22,869 nucleotides of DNA, from the NCBI GenBank assembly GCA_944327405.1, contig CALVHK010000007.1, positions 1 through 22,869 of the forward strand. Reading direction: 5' to 3'. The stretch comes from an uncultured Bacilli bacterium. GTDB lineage: Bacteria > Bacillota_I > Bacilli_A > RF39 > UBA660. Below, one piece after another: positions 1 through 6,073 of the stretch (positions are counted from its first letter, which is position 1; every line of letters starts with the position of its first letter). Under the pieces are notes generated by a model. It was not told where the DNA came from. It searched no databases and saw only the letters and a list, made by a program, of their open reading frames with translations. Made by a program: the position numbers and the translations under genes.

Positions 1-38
1 CTTGCCTGTGTTGCTTATATCCTTTACACATGGGCAAG
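1..38 (+). other. Stem-loop near the 3' end of an unidentified transcript
   Basis: CTTGCC-TGTGT (1-11) can pair with ACACA (26-30) and GGCAAG (33-38), leaving a two-base bulge (TG, 31-32) and a 14-base loop. It lies just upstream of the (+) terminator at 55-86, so it probably belongs to the same transcript, whose body is left of the window. It could be the 3' part of a structured RNA or a 3' UTR. One frame (from base 1) is open for about 34 codons to a TAA at 100-102, but it runs through the terminator stem and gives no recognisable protein. I could not match it to tmRNA, SRP RNA, RNase P or 6S RNA from memory. Confidence 0.35.
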
Positions 39-54
39 ATATACATATTTGTTT

Positions 55-86
55 GGAGTAGAGTTTCAGCTCTACTCTTGTTTTTT
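55..86 (+). terminator. Rho-independent terminator of an upstream (+) gene
   Basis: AGTAGAG (57-63) pairs perfectly with CTCTACT (70-76) around a six-base loop and extends outward by a G-C and a G-T pair. It is followed by TTG and then six T. This ends a rightward transcript whose gene is outside the window and which converges on gpsA. Confidence 0.75.
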
Positions 87-90
87 GTAT

Positions 91-114
91 AAAAAAACAT
101 AACGCTTGGTTATG
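91..114 (-). terminator. Terminator of the rarA-gpsA operon
   Basis: On the minus strand CATAAC (114-109) pairs with GTTATG (103-98) around a five-base loop and is followed directly by seven T (97-91). The upstream stem arm includes the gpsA stop codon (110-112), so the hairpin begins inside the end of the gene. Confidence 0.75.
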
Positions 115-1084
115 CTTTCTTGATAAGAAAATCTACTAGTTCTTCTGGGTCTTTATGGTTTATCGCTATATCATAGATGATATTTATGATTGGCATTTTA
201 ATTTTTCTATTTTTTGTTAGTCCTTTAATAGAGAGTAGGGTATAGTAACCTTCGGTTGTATTCTTGCTTAGATATTCTTCTATTTCTTCTTCGCTTTTTC
301 TTTCACCAAGAAGTTTTCCATATCGGTAATTTCTACTTTTTGGTGAACCTGCTGTAAGCATTAAATCACCAATACCGGCAAATGATAGAATTGTTTTAGG
401 ATTACATTCCATTTTAACAAGTAGTTCTTTAATATCATGCATTGATTCGGTAATTAAGAAGGCTCTTGTGGATTCACTGAATCCTAGACCGTCTAGCATA
501 CCGGCAGCAATAGCTATTACATTTTTAACACTACCACATAATTGTGTTCCATATAAATCTCTATTTTCTCTTAATTTTAGTCTTTCGTTACATAAAGCTA
601 GACTAGTATATTTATAAGCTTTTTTGGTTGTTACAGAAGCAGACATGGCTACTGGTTCAGCATTAATTAAGTCAATAGCAAATGTTGGTCCTGATATAAC
701 AGCAATATGTTTTGCCTTTAACTCAGTTCTAACTATATCTGATAAGAATGAATAAGTATCATTTTCTATTCCTTTAGAGGCAATACAAATAGGTGTTAGA
801 GTGTTGAAATATTTCTTCATATTCATAACCGTTTGTCTAACATACTTAGCCGATGTAGCTAAAACAACAAAATCCGTGTTTTCTAGTGCTTCTTTTAAAT
901 CGCTAGTAACTTTAATTGTCTTAGGGATTATTGCGTCTGTAATGGGCTTTAAATCATGTAATTCGCGAAAATGTTTCGCTAATTCTTCATTTTCCGTCCA
1001 CATACGCACTTTGTGCCCATTACTTGCCATGTCTAGTGCTAGAGCAACTCCATAAATTCCTGTTCCAATTACACTTATATTCAT
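110..1084 (-). CDS. gpsA: Glycerol-3-phosphate dehydrogenase [NAD(P)+]
   Basis: GpsA reduces dihydroxyacetone phosphate to sn-glycerol-3-phosphate, the backbone for membrane phospholipids, in the cytosol. The 324-aa protein starts with a Rossmann dinucleotide-binding motif GTGIYG (residues 7-12) and has ASKG near 102-105. The family signature GSVKNVIAIAAG (184-195) contains the expected catalytic lysine (K187). The substrate-binding stretch AGIGDLMLT followed by SPKSRN is present. Length is normal. The glycine loop reads GTGIYG where many homologues have GAGSWG, a modest variation. The start ATG overlaps the rarA stop as ATGA, and a strong GAGGAG ribosome-binding site lies inside the end of rarA, so the two genes are probably translationally coupled. 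A terminator follows at once. Confidence 0.96.
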   Translation of the reverse strand: MNISVIGTGIYGVALALDMASNGHKVRMWTENEELAKHFRELHDLKPITDAIIPKTIKVTSDLKEALENTDFVVLATSAKYVRQTVMNMKKYFNTLTPICIASKGIENDTYSFLSDIVRTELKAKHIAVISGPTFAIDLINAEPVAMSASVTTKKAYKYTSLALCNERLKLRENRDLYGTQLCGSVKNVIAIAAGMLDGLGFSESTRAFLITESMHDIKELLVKMECNPKTILSFAGIGDLMLTAGSPKSRNYRYGKLLGERKSEEEIEEYLSKNTTEGYYTLLSIKGLTKNRKIKMPIINIIYDIAINHKDPEELVDFLIKKA

Positions 1085-2280
1085 TTTCCACTCCTCATTT
1101 CTTCATATATTTTATTTAAATTTGCTTCATACTTATTATCTTTTTTATGATAGTATTTTTTATTCTTTAATTTATCTGGCATGTATTCTTGTTTGATGTA
1201 ATCATTTTTATAATTGTGCGGATAGATATATTCCGGAGAACCATCAATAATATGTTTAGGAATACTTCCCGAAAGTCCTTTATTAATATCGTTTATGGCG
1301 GCATCAATAGCAAGATAAGTACTATTACTTTTTGGAGATAATGCCATTTCGGTTACGATCTCAGCAAGAGGAATTCTTGCTTCGGGTAGTCCTACTAGTT
1401 CTGCAGCTTGTATCGCGGCCATGACTTTGGGACCAATCCCGGGATTAGCAAGCCCAATATCCTCGTAAGCAATCACACTCATTCTCCGATATATACTATC
1501 TAGGTCACCAGCAACAATGAGTCTTGCTAAATAATGAAGAGATGCATCAACATCACTTCCACGAATCGATTTTTGAAAAGCACTTAACACTTGATAGTGA
1601 CCGTCTTCATCTTTATCATGAAAGAATACTGGTTTGTTATTGATCTTTTTAATATCTTCTATGGTAATATTATGATTTGTTGTCGCATAATATGTGACTT
1701 CAAGTGTATTTAGAGCAGACCGGAAATCTCCAGATGATAGGGTAGCGATGTATTTTAAGGCATCAACATCAATGTTTAAATCTGGTAAATATTCTTGGGC
1801 TTTCTTTAATCCTTCTATAATATCTTCCGTGTTTAATTCTTTTAATTCAAAGATTTGGCATCTACTTCTAATCGCTGGATTAATCTTGTGATAGGGATTG
1901 GATGTGGTTAGACCGATCAGAATAATTAACCCTGATTCAATATGAGGAAGCAATATATCTTGTTTATCTTTATTCATCCGGTGAATTTCATCAATTACTA
2001 AAATCATTTCCCCGTACATTTTGGCTTCTTCTATTGCTATATCAAAGTCTGCTTTATTATTGGTTGTTGCATTTAAAAATTTAGATCTTATATGAAGTTC
2101 ATTAATTAAAGCACTAGCTATACTCGTTTTCCCGATTCCTGGACGACCATAAAGAATCATAGAAAAAATCTTGCCATTAGCGACTAAATTCGTTAAAACT
2201 TTACCTTCACCAATTAAGTGTTTTTGGCCGATGACTTCACTTAATTTTTTGGGTCGGAGTTTGTTTGCTAGTAATTCCAT
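1081..2280 (-). CDS. rarA: Replication-associated recombination protein RarA (MgsA family AAA+ ATPase)
   Basis: RarA/MgsA is an AAA+ ATPase related to clamp loaders and Holliday-branch motors; it acts at stalled replication forks. The 399-aa product shows Walker A GRPGIGKTS (45-53), Walker B VIDEIHR (95-101), a sensor-1-like TTSNPYHKINPAIRSR with an arginine-finger region, and the C-terminal RarA tetramerisation part with AYEDIGLANP and GSPEYIYPHNY. It is slightly shorter than the usual 420-445 aa. A GGTGAT ribosome-binding site precedes the ATG, and an extended -10 promoter lies just upstream. Its TGA stop is the only TGA ending a full-length gene here; a TAA lies in frame two codons later. 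It forms an operon with gpsA. Confidence 0.95.
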   Translation of the reverse strand: MELLANKLRPKKLSEVIGQKHLIGEGKVLTNLVANGKIFSMILYGRPGIGKTSIASALINELHIRSKFLNATTNNKADFDIAIEEAKMYGEMILVIDEIHRMNKDKQDILLPHIESGLIILIGLTTSNPYHKINPAIRSRCQIFELKELNTEDIIEGLKKAQEYLPDLNIDVDALKYIATLSSGDFRSALNTLEVTYYATTNHNITIEDIKKINNKPVFFHDKDEDGHYQVLSAFQKSIRGSDVDASLHYLARLIVAGDLDSIYRRMSVIAYEDIGLANPGIGPKVMAAIQAAELVGLPEARIPLAEIVTEMALSPKSNSTYLAIDAAINDINKGLSGSIPKHIIDGSPEYIYPHNYKNDYIKQEYMPDKLKNKKYYHKKDNKYEANLNKIYEEMRSGK

Positions 2281-2298
2281 GTTATCACCTATAAATCC

Positions 2299-2307
2299 AT
2301 TATATCA
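2299..2307 (-). promoter_or_regulatory. rarA-gpsA promoter (extended -10)
   Basis: On the minus strand the sequence reads TGA-TATAAT (2307-2299), an extended -10. No good -35 is visible at 16-18 bp. The leader would be very short and contains AGGTGAT before the rarA ATG. It is divergent from the xerD promoter, about 90 bp away. Confidence 0.65.
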
Positions 2308-2386
2308 TATTTTTAAAAACTTAAATACTGTTATTTCAATATTATTATATAATACACTTGTATGTATGTCAATATTTAGTTTTTTG

Positions 2387-2395
2387 TGGTATAAT
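2387..2395 (+). promoter_or_regulatory. xerD promoter (extended -10)
   Basis: TGG-TATAAT at 2387-2395 is an extended -10 with a poor -35. Transcription should begin around 2402, leaving a leader of only about 11 bases that consists largely of the AGGTGAGG ribosome-binding site. Confidence 0.65.
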
Positions 2396-2412
2396 TTAAT
2401 ATAGGTGAGGAT

Positions 2413-3330
2413 ATGAAAAAAGACGAATTAGTGGAAATATTTAAAATTAACCCAGAGTTAGATAAATATATGAATGAGTATTTGGCTAGTGAATACAATA
2501 CAAGCAAGAATACTAGAGATAGTTATGCGACCGATCTTTATTTGCTCGCTAAATATTATAAGAACCAAAATATAAAAACACTTAAAAAAGAAGACATCCA
2601 AGAGTATTTGCGTAAATCTAATAAGGCCAGCAAAACCAAAGCTAGGTATTTGACAACGATCAATCATTTTTATCAGTATTTGTGTGATAATAATATGATT
2701 AAAGTAAATCCTTGCGATGGAATTAAAATGCCAAAATTAGAAAAAAAACTTCCAGAATATTTAACCGTGGAAGAAGTAGATAAACTTTTGGATATAAGGG
2801 TTAGTACAGCTTATGATTTAAGGAATAAAGCAATGTTAGAAGTACTTTATGCTACAGGTATGCGGATTAGTGAGCTTTGTAACTTAACGATGAGTAATCT
2901 TTTTTTAGAAGATGGGCTTGTCAAAGTCATGGGAAAGGGGAGTAAAGAGCGATTAGTACCGATTAATGATGTTGCGATTGATGCATTAAAGGAGTATCTA
3001 AGGTTTGCTCGAAATGATCTCTTGGGTACGAAAACTTGCGAATATGTTTTTGTTAGTTCTCGACATACCAAAATAACTAGGCAAGCTTTCTTTAAATATA
3101 TTAAGAAATTATGTGTAGAAAAAGGAATAATGAAGAATATTAGTCCTCATATGCTAAGACACTCTTTTGCAACTCACTTACTTAGTAATGGAGCAGATTT
3201 AAGAGTAGTTCAAGAGCTACTTGGACATAGTGATATTTCAACTACGCAGATCTATACCCATTTATCCAACGAAAAACTAGAACAAGAATATGAGCATCAT
3301 CCTTTGATGCATGAAAAAAGCCACCGTTAA
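2413..3330 (+). CDS. xerD: Site-specific tyrosine recombinase XerD (XerC/D family)
   Basis: This enzyme cuts and rejoins DNA at dif to resolve chromosome dimers, normally as a pair with a partner Xer protein under FtsK/SpoIIIE control. The 305-aa protein has the N-terminal SAM-like core-binding domain (about 15-100) and a catalytic domain with the full set of residues: R151 (ATGMRISE), K175 (GKGSKER), H246 and R249 (PHMLRH), H272 (LGHSD) and nucleophile Y281 (QIYTH). The start follows a strong AGGTGAGG site. A dif-like sequence lies 1.6 kb downstream at 4938-4965, which supports a housekeeping Xer role over a phage integrase. XerC and XerD cannot be told apart with certainty from sequence alone. 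The last codons form one arm of a bidirectional terminator. Confidence 0.92.
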   Translation: MKKDELVEIFKINPELDKYMNEYLASEYNTSKNTRDSYATDLYLLAKYYKNQNIKTLKKEDIQEYLRKSNKASKTKARYLTTINHFYQYLCDNNMIKVNPCDGIKMPKLEKKLPEYLTVEEVDKLLDIRVSTAYDLRNKAMLEVLYATGMRISELCNLTMSNLFLEDGLVKVMGKGSKERLVPINDVAIDALKEYLRFARNDLLGTKTCEYVFVSSRHTKITRQAFFKYIKKLCVEKGIMKNISPHMLRHSFATHLLSNGADLRVVQELLGHSDISTTQIYTHLSNEKLEQEYEHHPLMHEKSHR

Positions 3331-3341
3331 GTCGTGGCTTT
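3317..3341. terminator. Bidirectional terminator between xerD and the small Asn-rich ORF
   Basis: AAAGCCAC (3317-3324) pairs perfectly with GTGGCTTT (3334-3341) around a nine-base loop that contains the xerD stop codon. Read leftward it ends in a run of six T, so it is strongest for the small minus-strand gene whose stop lies six bases away. Read rightward the T tract is weaker (CTTTAATT). Confidence 0.75.
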
Positions 3342-3346
3342 AATTA

Positions 3347-3475
3347 CTAGCGAGATTCTCTATTAGCTTTAGAACTTCTTTCGCTTTTTTCGTTTCTAGA
3401 GTTTCTTGATTCACTTCTAGAATTACGACAATTCTTATTATTTCTAGAGTTCTTATTTTCTCTATTATTTTTCAT
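3347..3475 (-). CDS. Small basic Asn/Ser/Arg-rich protein, 42 aa, function unknown
   Basis: I do not recognise the function. The ORF starts at an ATG (3475-3473) eight bases after a near-perfect GGGAGGT ribosome-binding site (3484-3490). It encodes 42 residues, about two thirds of them Asn, Arg, Ser and Lys, with one Cys (NKNCRNS) and the short repeat NSRN. It has no hydrophobic segment and should be intrinsically disordered and nucleic-acid- or phosphate-friendly. A strong terminator follows six bases after the TAG, so a complete small transcription unit is present between xerD and zip. The composition recalls other small Asn-rich Firmicute proteins, but this is only a resemblance. The strong signals on both sides are the reason to call it real. 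Confidence 0.72.
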   Translation of the reverse strand: MKNNRENKNSRNNKNCRNSRSESRNSRNEKSERSSKANRESR

Positions 3476-3525
3476 TTTCTTTTACCTCCCACTATTATTA
3501 TGGTTTAAAAGGCTTACTCCATTCA

Positions 3526-3531
3526 TATAAT
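3526..3531 (+). promoter_or_regulatory. Probable zip transporter promoter (-10)
   Basis: TATAAT at 3526-3531 lies 14 bp before the ATG of the ZIP gene. The -35 region (TTTAAA, 3504-3509, 16 bp away) is poor. The AGGGGTGG ribosome-binding site (3534-3541) follows almost at once, so the leader would be nearly absent. Confidence 0.4.
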
Positions 3532-3545
3532 TTAGGGGTGGTATT

Positions 3546-4298
3546 ATGGAAATTATTGGTGCTTTACTAGTTTCTACCATAGCCGGTTTATCAACGATGT
3601 TAGGGGCTTTGGTTATCTTTTTTAAATTCAAGAGTGAGAATGTAAACAAGTTTATTACGGCATCTCTAGCATTTTCTTTAGCCATCATGATTGGTATTAG
3701 TGTTACTGATTTGATTCCAGAATCTACCTATATTTTGCTTTCTAGTTATGGAATAGGAAAGGGGATCTTCTTTTCCATTCTTTCCTTTATTATTGGTTTC
3801 ATTTTAGTTAAATATTTGCATAAATTAATGAATAAAACCGTAGAAACAAATGACTTATATAAATTGGGAATATTAAATATGCTTGCTTTAATTCTCCATA
3901 ATTTTCCGGAAGGTATAGCTACATTTATGAGTTCCTATAAAGATATTCATTTAGGTTTAAAGTTAGGACTTGCGATTGCTTTTCATAATATCCCCGAAGG
4001 AATATCTATTGCTGTACCCATTTATTATGCTACTAAATCAAAAAAGAATGCCATATTTAAAACATTCTTATCTGGTATAGCAGAACCTATTGGGGCTATT
4101 ATCGCTTATATCTTTTTAAGTAAATATATAACAGACATTTTCATTAGTATTATTCTTTTATTCGTAGGTGGAATTATGATTACTTTAGCTATAGAAGTGA
4201 TTTATCCGAAAGCAAGAAAATATAACTTAAATAAATTCTTGTATTTAGGTCTTATTATAGGAACAGTCTTGATCTTGTTTAATTATTTTTGTTTTTAG
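3546..4298 (+). CDS. zupT: ZIP family divalent metal transporter (ZupT-like)
   Basis: A 250-aa membrane protein predicted to import zinc or other divalent metals across the cytoplasmic membrane. It has about eight hydrophobic segments and the two metal-site motifs of the family: HNFPEG (118-123) in TM4 and HNIPEG (147-152) in TM5, plus a DLIPE (55-59) in TM2. The histidine-rich cytosolic loop of many ZIPs is short here and replaced by a Lys/Thr/Asn stretch (about 95-105). Length matches the bacterial ZupT/GufA group. The start follows AGGGGTGG. The gene points toward the dif-like site and overlaps the end of the convergent DUF2726 gene by 20 bp, with no terminator between them. Substrate cannot be assigned from sequence. 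Confidence 0.9.
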   Translation: MEIIGALLVSTIAGLSTMLGALVIFFKFKSENVNKFITASLAFSLAIMIGISVTDLIPESTYILLSSYGIGKGIFFSILSFIIGFILVKYLHKLMNKTVETNDLYKLGILNMLALILHNFPEGIATFMSSYKDIHLGLKLGLAIAFHNIPEGISIAVPIYYATKSKKNAIFKTFLSGIAEPIGAIIAYIFLSKYITDIFISIILLFVGGIMITLAIEVIYPKARKYNLNKFLYLGLIIGTVLILFNYFCF

Positions 4299-4653
4299 TA
4301 TCATTCAGATTATCTAGAGCTTTTATAATTCTATTTAAAACATAGCTTTTTTCATTGGGATAATAGGTATAAAAAGTTAAAAGTGGGATATTACATTCAT
4401 TTAATATTTTTTTGACCTTAATATCTCTGGCCTTTCTTTTTGCCTCGTTATGTGATGAGTCATTTAGTTCAATTAATAATAATAATTCGTATTTTTTAGA
4501 AAAAATAGCGAAATCAATATTACGAAATAAATCCGTACAATATTTAGTGCCAATTTTATGAATAATACTTGCTAAGTTTAATTGGGGAATAATTATATAC
4601 TGTTCTTCTAAGGTTTTTAGTTTGTTATAAAACGATAATTCGCTTGCAGTCAT
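4279..4653 (-). CDS. DUF2726 nuclease-like domain (C-terminal part of a split gene)
   Basis: The 124-aa ORF resembles DUF2726 proteins, which have a restriction-endonuclease-like fold of unknown target. The core NIDFAIFSKKYELLLLIELN followed by DSSHN gives the Asp and the IELND-x-SH pattern of the family, then a conserved KARDxxVKKILNECNIPLLTF end. The annotated ATG has only a weak ribosome-binding site (AGAAAAG). The reading frame stays open upstream for 32 further codons to a TGA at 4756-4758, and beyond that TGA continues to a well-supported start at 4857. The true protein was therefore probably about 192 aa with two membrane segments. Whether the fragment is made alone is unclear. Confidence 0.6.
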   Translation of the reverse strand: MTASELSFYNKLKTLEEQYIIIPQLNLASIIHKIGTKYCTDLFRNIDFAIFSKKYELLLLIELNDSSHNEAKRKARDIKVKKILNECNIPLLTFYTYYPNEKSYVLNRIIKALDNLNDTKNKNN

Positions 4654-4857
4654 AAAATCTTTTCTTATGTATTTTTGAGTCCCCTGAATAGAAGGGGAGA
4701 AGGGGTCTTTTTTTACATTTAGTCTGTTATTTATGCAGTAAATAATTATGATACATCATATACATATGAGAGCTTCTAACCATTTAAAATAACATAAACA
4801 GTAAAACCCAATTAAACCCATTGTGGTTATTAGAAAATTAAATATTTCTTTTTTCAT
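4279..4857 (-). pseudogene. Two-TM DUF2726 membrane protein gene interrupted by one in-frame TGA
   Basis: A single frame runs from ATG 4857-4855 to the stop at 4279, broken only by TGA at 4756-4758. Upstream are TTGAAA-17 bp-TATAAT and AAGGAGTTAACTCT, both strong. The first 33 codons encode a membrane segment (MKKEIFNFLITTMGLIGFYC and on) and the start of a second (LEALICI). After the TGA the second segment continues as CIIIIYC, then a linker with the IRKDFMTASELSFY entry into DUF2726. An N-terminal membrane anchor is usual for this family, which argues that both parts were one gene. Explanations: a recent nonsense mutation, a sequence error, or UGA read as a sense codon (Trp). I favour a pseudogene. 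Confidence 0.6.
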
Positions 4858-4890
4858 AGAGTTAACTCCTTTTAAATTTAAATTATTTCT

Positions 4891-4919
4891 ATTATAATAC
4901 ATTTATATATATATTTCAA
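4891..4919 (-). promoter_or_regulatory. Promoter of the split DUF2726 gene
   Basis: On the minus strand TTGAAA (4919-4914) and TATAAT (4896-4891) are separated by exactly 17 bp, five of six and six of six consensus matches. A ribosome-binding site AAGGAG lies just before the ATG at 4857. The promoter looks intact, which suggests the reading-frame break is recent. Confidence 0.72.
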
Positions 4920-4937
4920 ATTTATTTCCGAGAATGA

Positions 4938-4965
4938 AGTTAACATAATATATATTTAGCGAACT
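4938..4965 (-). other. dif: dif-like XerC/XerD recombination site
   Basis: Read on the minus strand, the 28 bp consist of a left arm AGTTCGCTAAA, a 6-bp centre TATATA and a right arm TTATGTTAACT. The right (XerD) arm matches E. coli dif (TTATGTTAAAT as I recall it) at 10 of 11 positions, the centre at 5 of 6, and the left arm at 7 of 11. It also fits the Firmicute dif pattern, with the whole TTATGTWAACT arm exact. It lies in a non-coding stretch 1.6 kb from xerD. Genes on both sides point toward it (xerD and zip rightward, nearly everything from 5.3 kb on leftward), as expected at a terminus. Only one copy is visible, so there is no sign of an element integrated between two dif sites. Confidence 0.78.
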
Positions 4966-5240
4966 AATAAATTGCGGTTAAAAAATGCTAAATTTAGTTT
5001 ATCTTTCTATGTTCTTCTACTTTTTTAGATTTGTTTTAAAGTTGGGTCCTATTCATTACATGCAGGTTAAGAATCATAAATCAAAACCAAAATAAAATTT
5101 TTTTAAATAATTTTTAACTAGTTAAGTTGGATTAAAACCTGTGCGTTTATAACCTTATTTTTATAATTAGATAAGGTTAAATACGTGCGCGTATATCCTA
5201 TTTAATAAATATAATAAGGTTATAATAAATACACGCAAAT
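4966..5240. other. Gene-poor interval beside the dif-like site
   Basis: I see no convincing gene between the dif-like site and the terminator at 5241. A 36-codon frame (4985-5095, plus) has no ribosome-binding site. TTTAGC (4955-4960) can pair with GCTAAA (4986-4991) across a loop that starts inside the dif-like site. The right end (5141-5236) holds the ATAAGGTTA repeat cluster described separately. Confidence 0.5.
5141..5236. repeat. Cluster of ATAAGGTTA inverted/direct repeats with GTGCG boxes
   Basis: Three copies occur in 96 bp: TTATAACCTTAT (5147-5158, inverted), ATAAGGTTA (5171-5179) and ATAAGGTTATAA (5214-5225). Copies 1 and 3 are perfect 12-bp inverted repeats, and copies 1 and 2 share nine bases. 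Each copy is flanked on the same relative side by a GC-rich box: GTGCGT (5141-5146), ACGTGCGCGT (5183-5192) and ACACGCA (5230-5236). ATACG-TGCG-CGTAT (5181-5194) is itself a small hairpin. Copy 1 can pair with copy 2 or copy 3, but not both. The spacing suggests protein-binding sites; no promoter or gene start adjoins them, and the dif-like site is about 175 bp to the left. Confidence 0.65.
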
Positions 5241-5275
5241 AAAAAAGAACTGGAAAGGGGGAGTTTCGAGTTCTT
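5241..5275 (-). terminator. Terminator of the XRE / secreted-protein operon
   Basis: On the minus strand AAGAACT (5275-5269) pairs with AGTTCTT (5251-5245). After a C/C mismatch, GAAA pairs with TTTC, closing a C-rich loop; a run of T follows. The first stem arm overlaps the stop codon of the gene ending at 5274. Confidence 0.75.
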
Positions 5276-6071
5276 ATTTTAAATTGCTTGAATACCAATA
5301 ATAATCACCATTATCATCTTGTTTAAAAGTATGTTCATATAGAGTACCATATTCTTGAACGAATTCTCTAGTAACTTCTGTATCCCCTTCTAATGCAGTA
5401 GAGCAGGTGGATATTTCATCATTAGAACTGTTATTAGCGTAACATTTGTTATTTGATACTCTTAAATAGTAATCTGTAATAACAATATCACCATTCATTT
5501 TTTCTGATGCTGAATTGAGTAGACGATAAACTGTTGCTTCTGGTACAATTGTTACTTTTGAGGTTTCAGAATTCCCACAATAGTACTCCCCTTCTTCTAA
5601 AAAGCAGGCTTCGGTACTGCTGATGTAAAAACTTTCCTCATCTGGTGATTCTTGACCGTATATTTTTTGATATGCATTATTTAAATCATTTTCGCTGATA
5701 ACTGTGTAGTTGCAAGTATTGTCATCTTCATCACTTGCTAGCCTTATCCCCTCGCCTATTTCACACAAGTTTATATCATTTTCGTTTGTTGTGGTAACTT
5801 CTGTTGATTCTGAAGACTTTTCATCATCTGATAAGGCATAGTAAGCCATGCATAATTTGTTTTCGTTAGAAATTGTATCATACATAACTTCTTCACCTGT
5901 GTAAGCATTAAGGCCACCACATCGATTAACATCTACTTCACCAAGATAAGTATATAAAGTTTGGACTTGATCGCTTTCTAAATCTAATCTTTTATCTCCT
6001 AAAAAGATAACTAAAAGAATAACGACAACAATTATAACGATTCCTATAATACCAATGAACTTCTTTTTCAT
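5274..6071 (-). CDS. Membrane-anchored extracytoplasmic Cys-containing protein, unknown function
   Basis: I do not recognise this family. The 265-aa protein begins with MKKK and one strongly hydrophobic helix (about 5-25), followed by an acidic outside domain rich in Asp, Glu, Ser and Asn. There is no lipobox cysteine near the helix, so it is probably held by an uncleaved anchor. Eight cysteines occur in the outer part, in contexts such as VNRCGG, KLCMAY, NLCEIG, NTCNYT, EACFLE, YYCGNS, NKCYAN and STCSTA, an even number that could form four disulfides. It starts two bases after the stop of the XRE regulator gene, so the two genes are co-transcribed and probably linked in function. A terminator overlaps the stop codon. 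Confidence 0.75.
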   Translation of the reverse strand: MKKKFIGIIGIVIIVVVILLVIFLGDKRLDLESDQVQTLYTYLGEVDVNRCGGLNAYTGEEVMYDTISNENKLCMAYYALSDDEKSSESTEVTTTNENDINLCEIGEGIRLASDEDDNTCNYTVISENDLNNAYQKIYGQESPDEESFYISSTEACFLEEGEYYCGNSETSKVTIVPEATVYRLLNSASEKMNGDIVITDYYLRVSNNKCYANNSSNDEISTCSTALEGDTEVTREFVQEYGTLYEHTFKQDDNGDYYWYSSNLK

Positions 6072-6073
6072 TT

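Noticed and set aside
4681..4714. CCCCT/AGGGG hairpin and seven T on the plus strand, inside the split DUF2726 gene
   Set aside because: No plus-strand gene ends near it (zip ends about 380 bp away) and it lies in DUF2726 coding sequence; also considered as a selenocysteine element for the TGA, but position and sequence do not fit a SECIS and no sel gene is seen.
4985..5095. 36-codon plus-strand frame with a hydrophobic start in the gene-poor interval
   Set aside because: No ribosome-binding site or promoter precedes it, and its start overlaps a local inverted repeat; probably chance.
4938..5236. Integrated element flanked by two dif sites (IMEX)
   Set aside because: Only one dif-like copy is visible, and no integrase, phage or mobilisation genes lie beside it.
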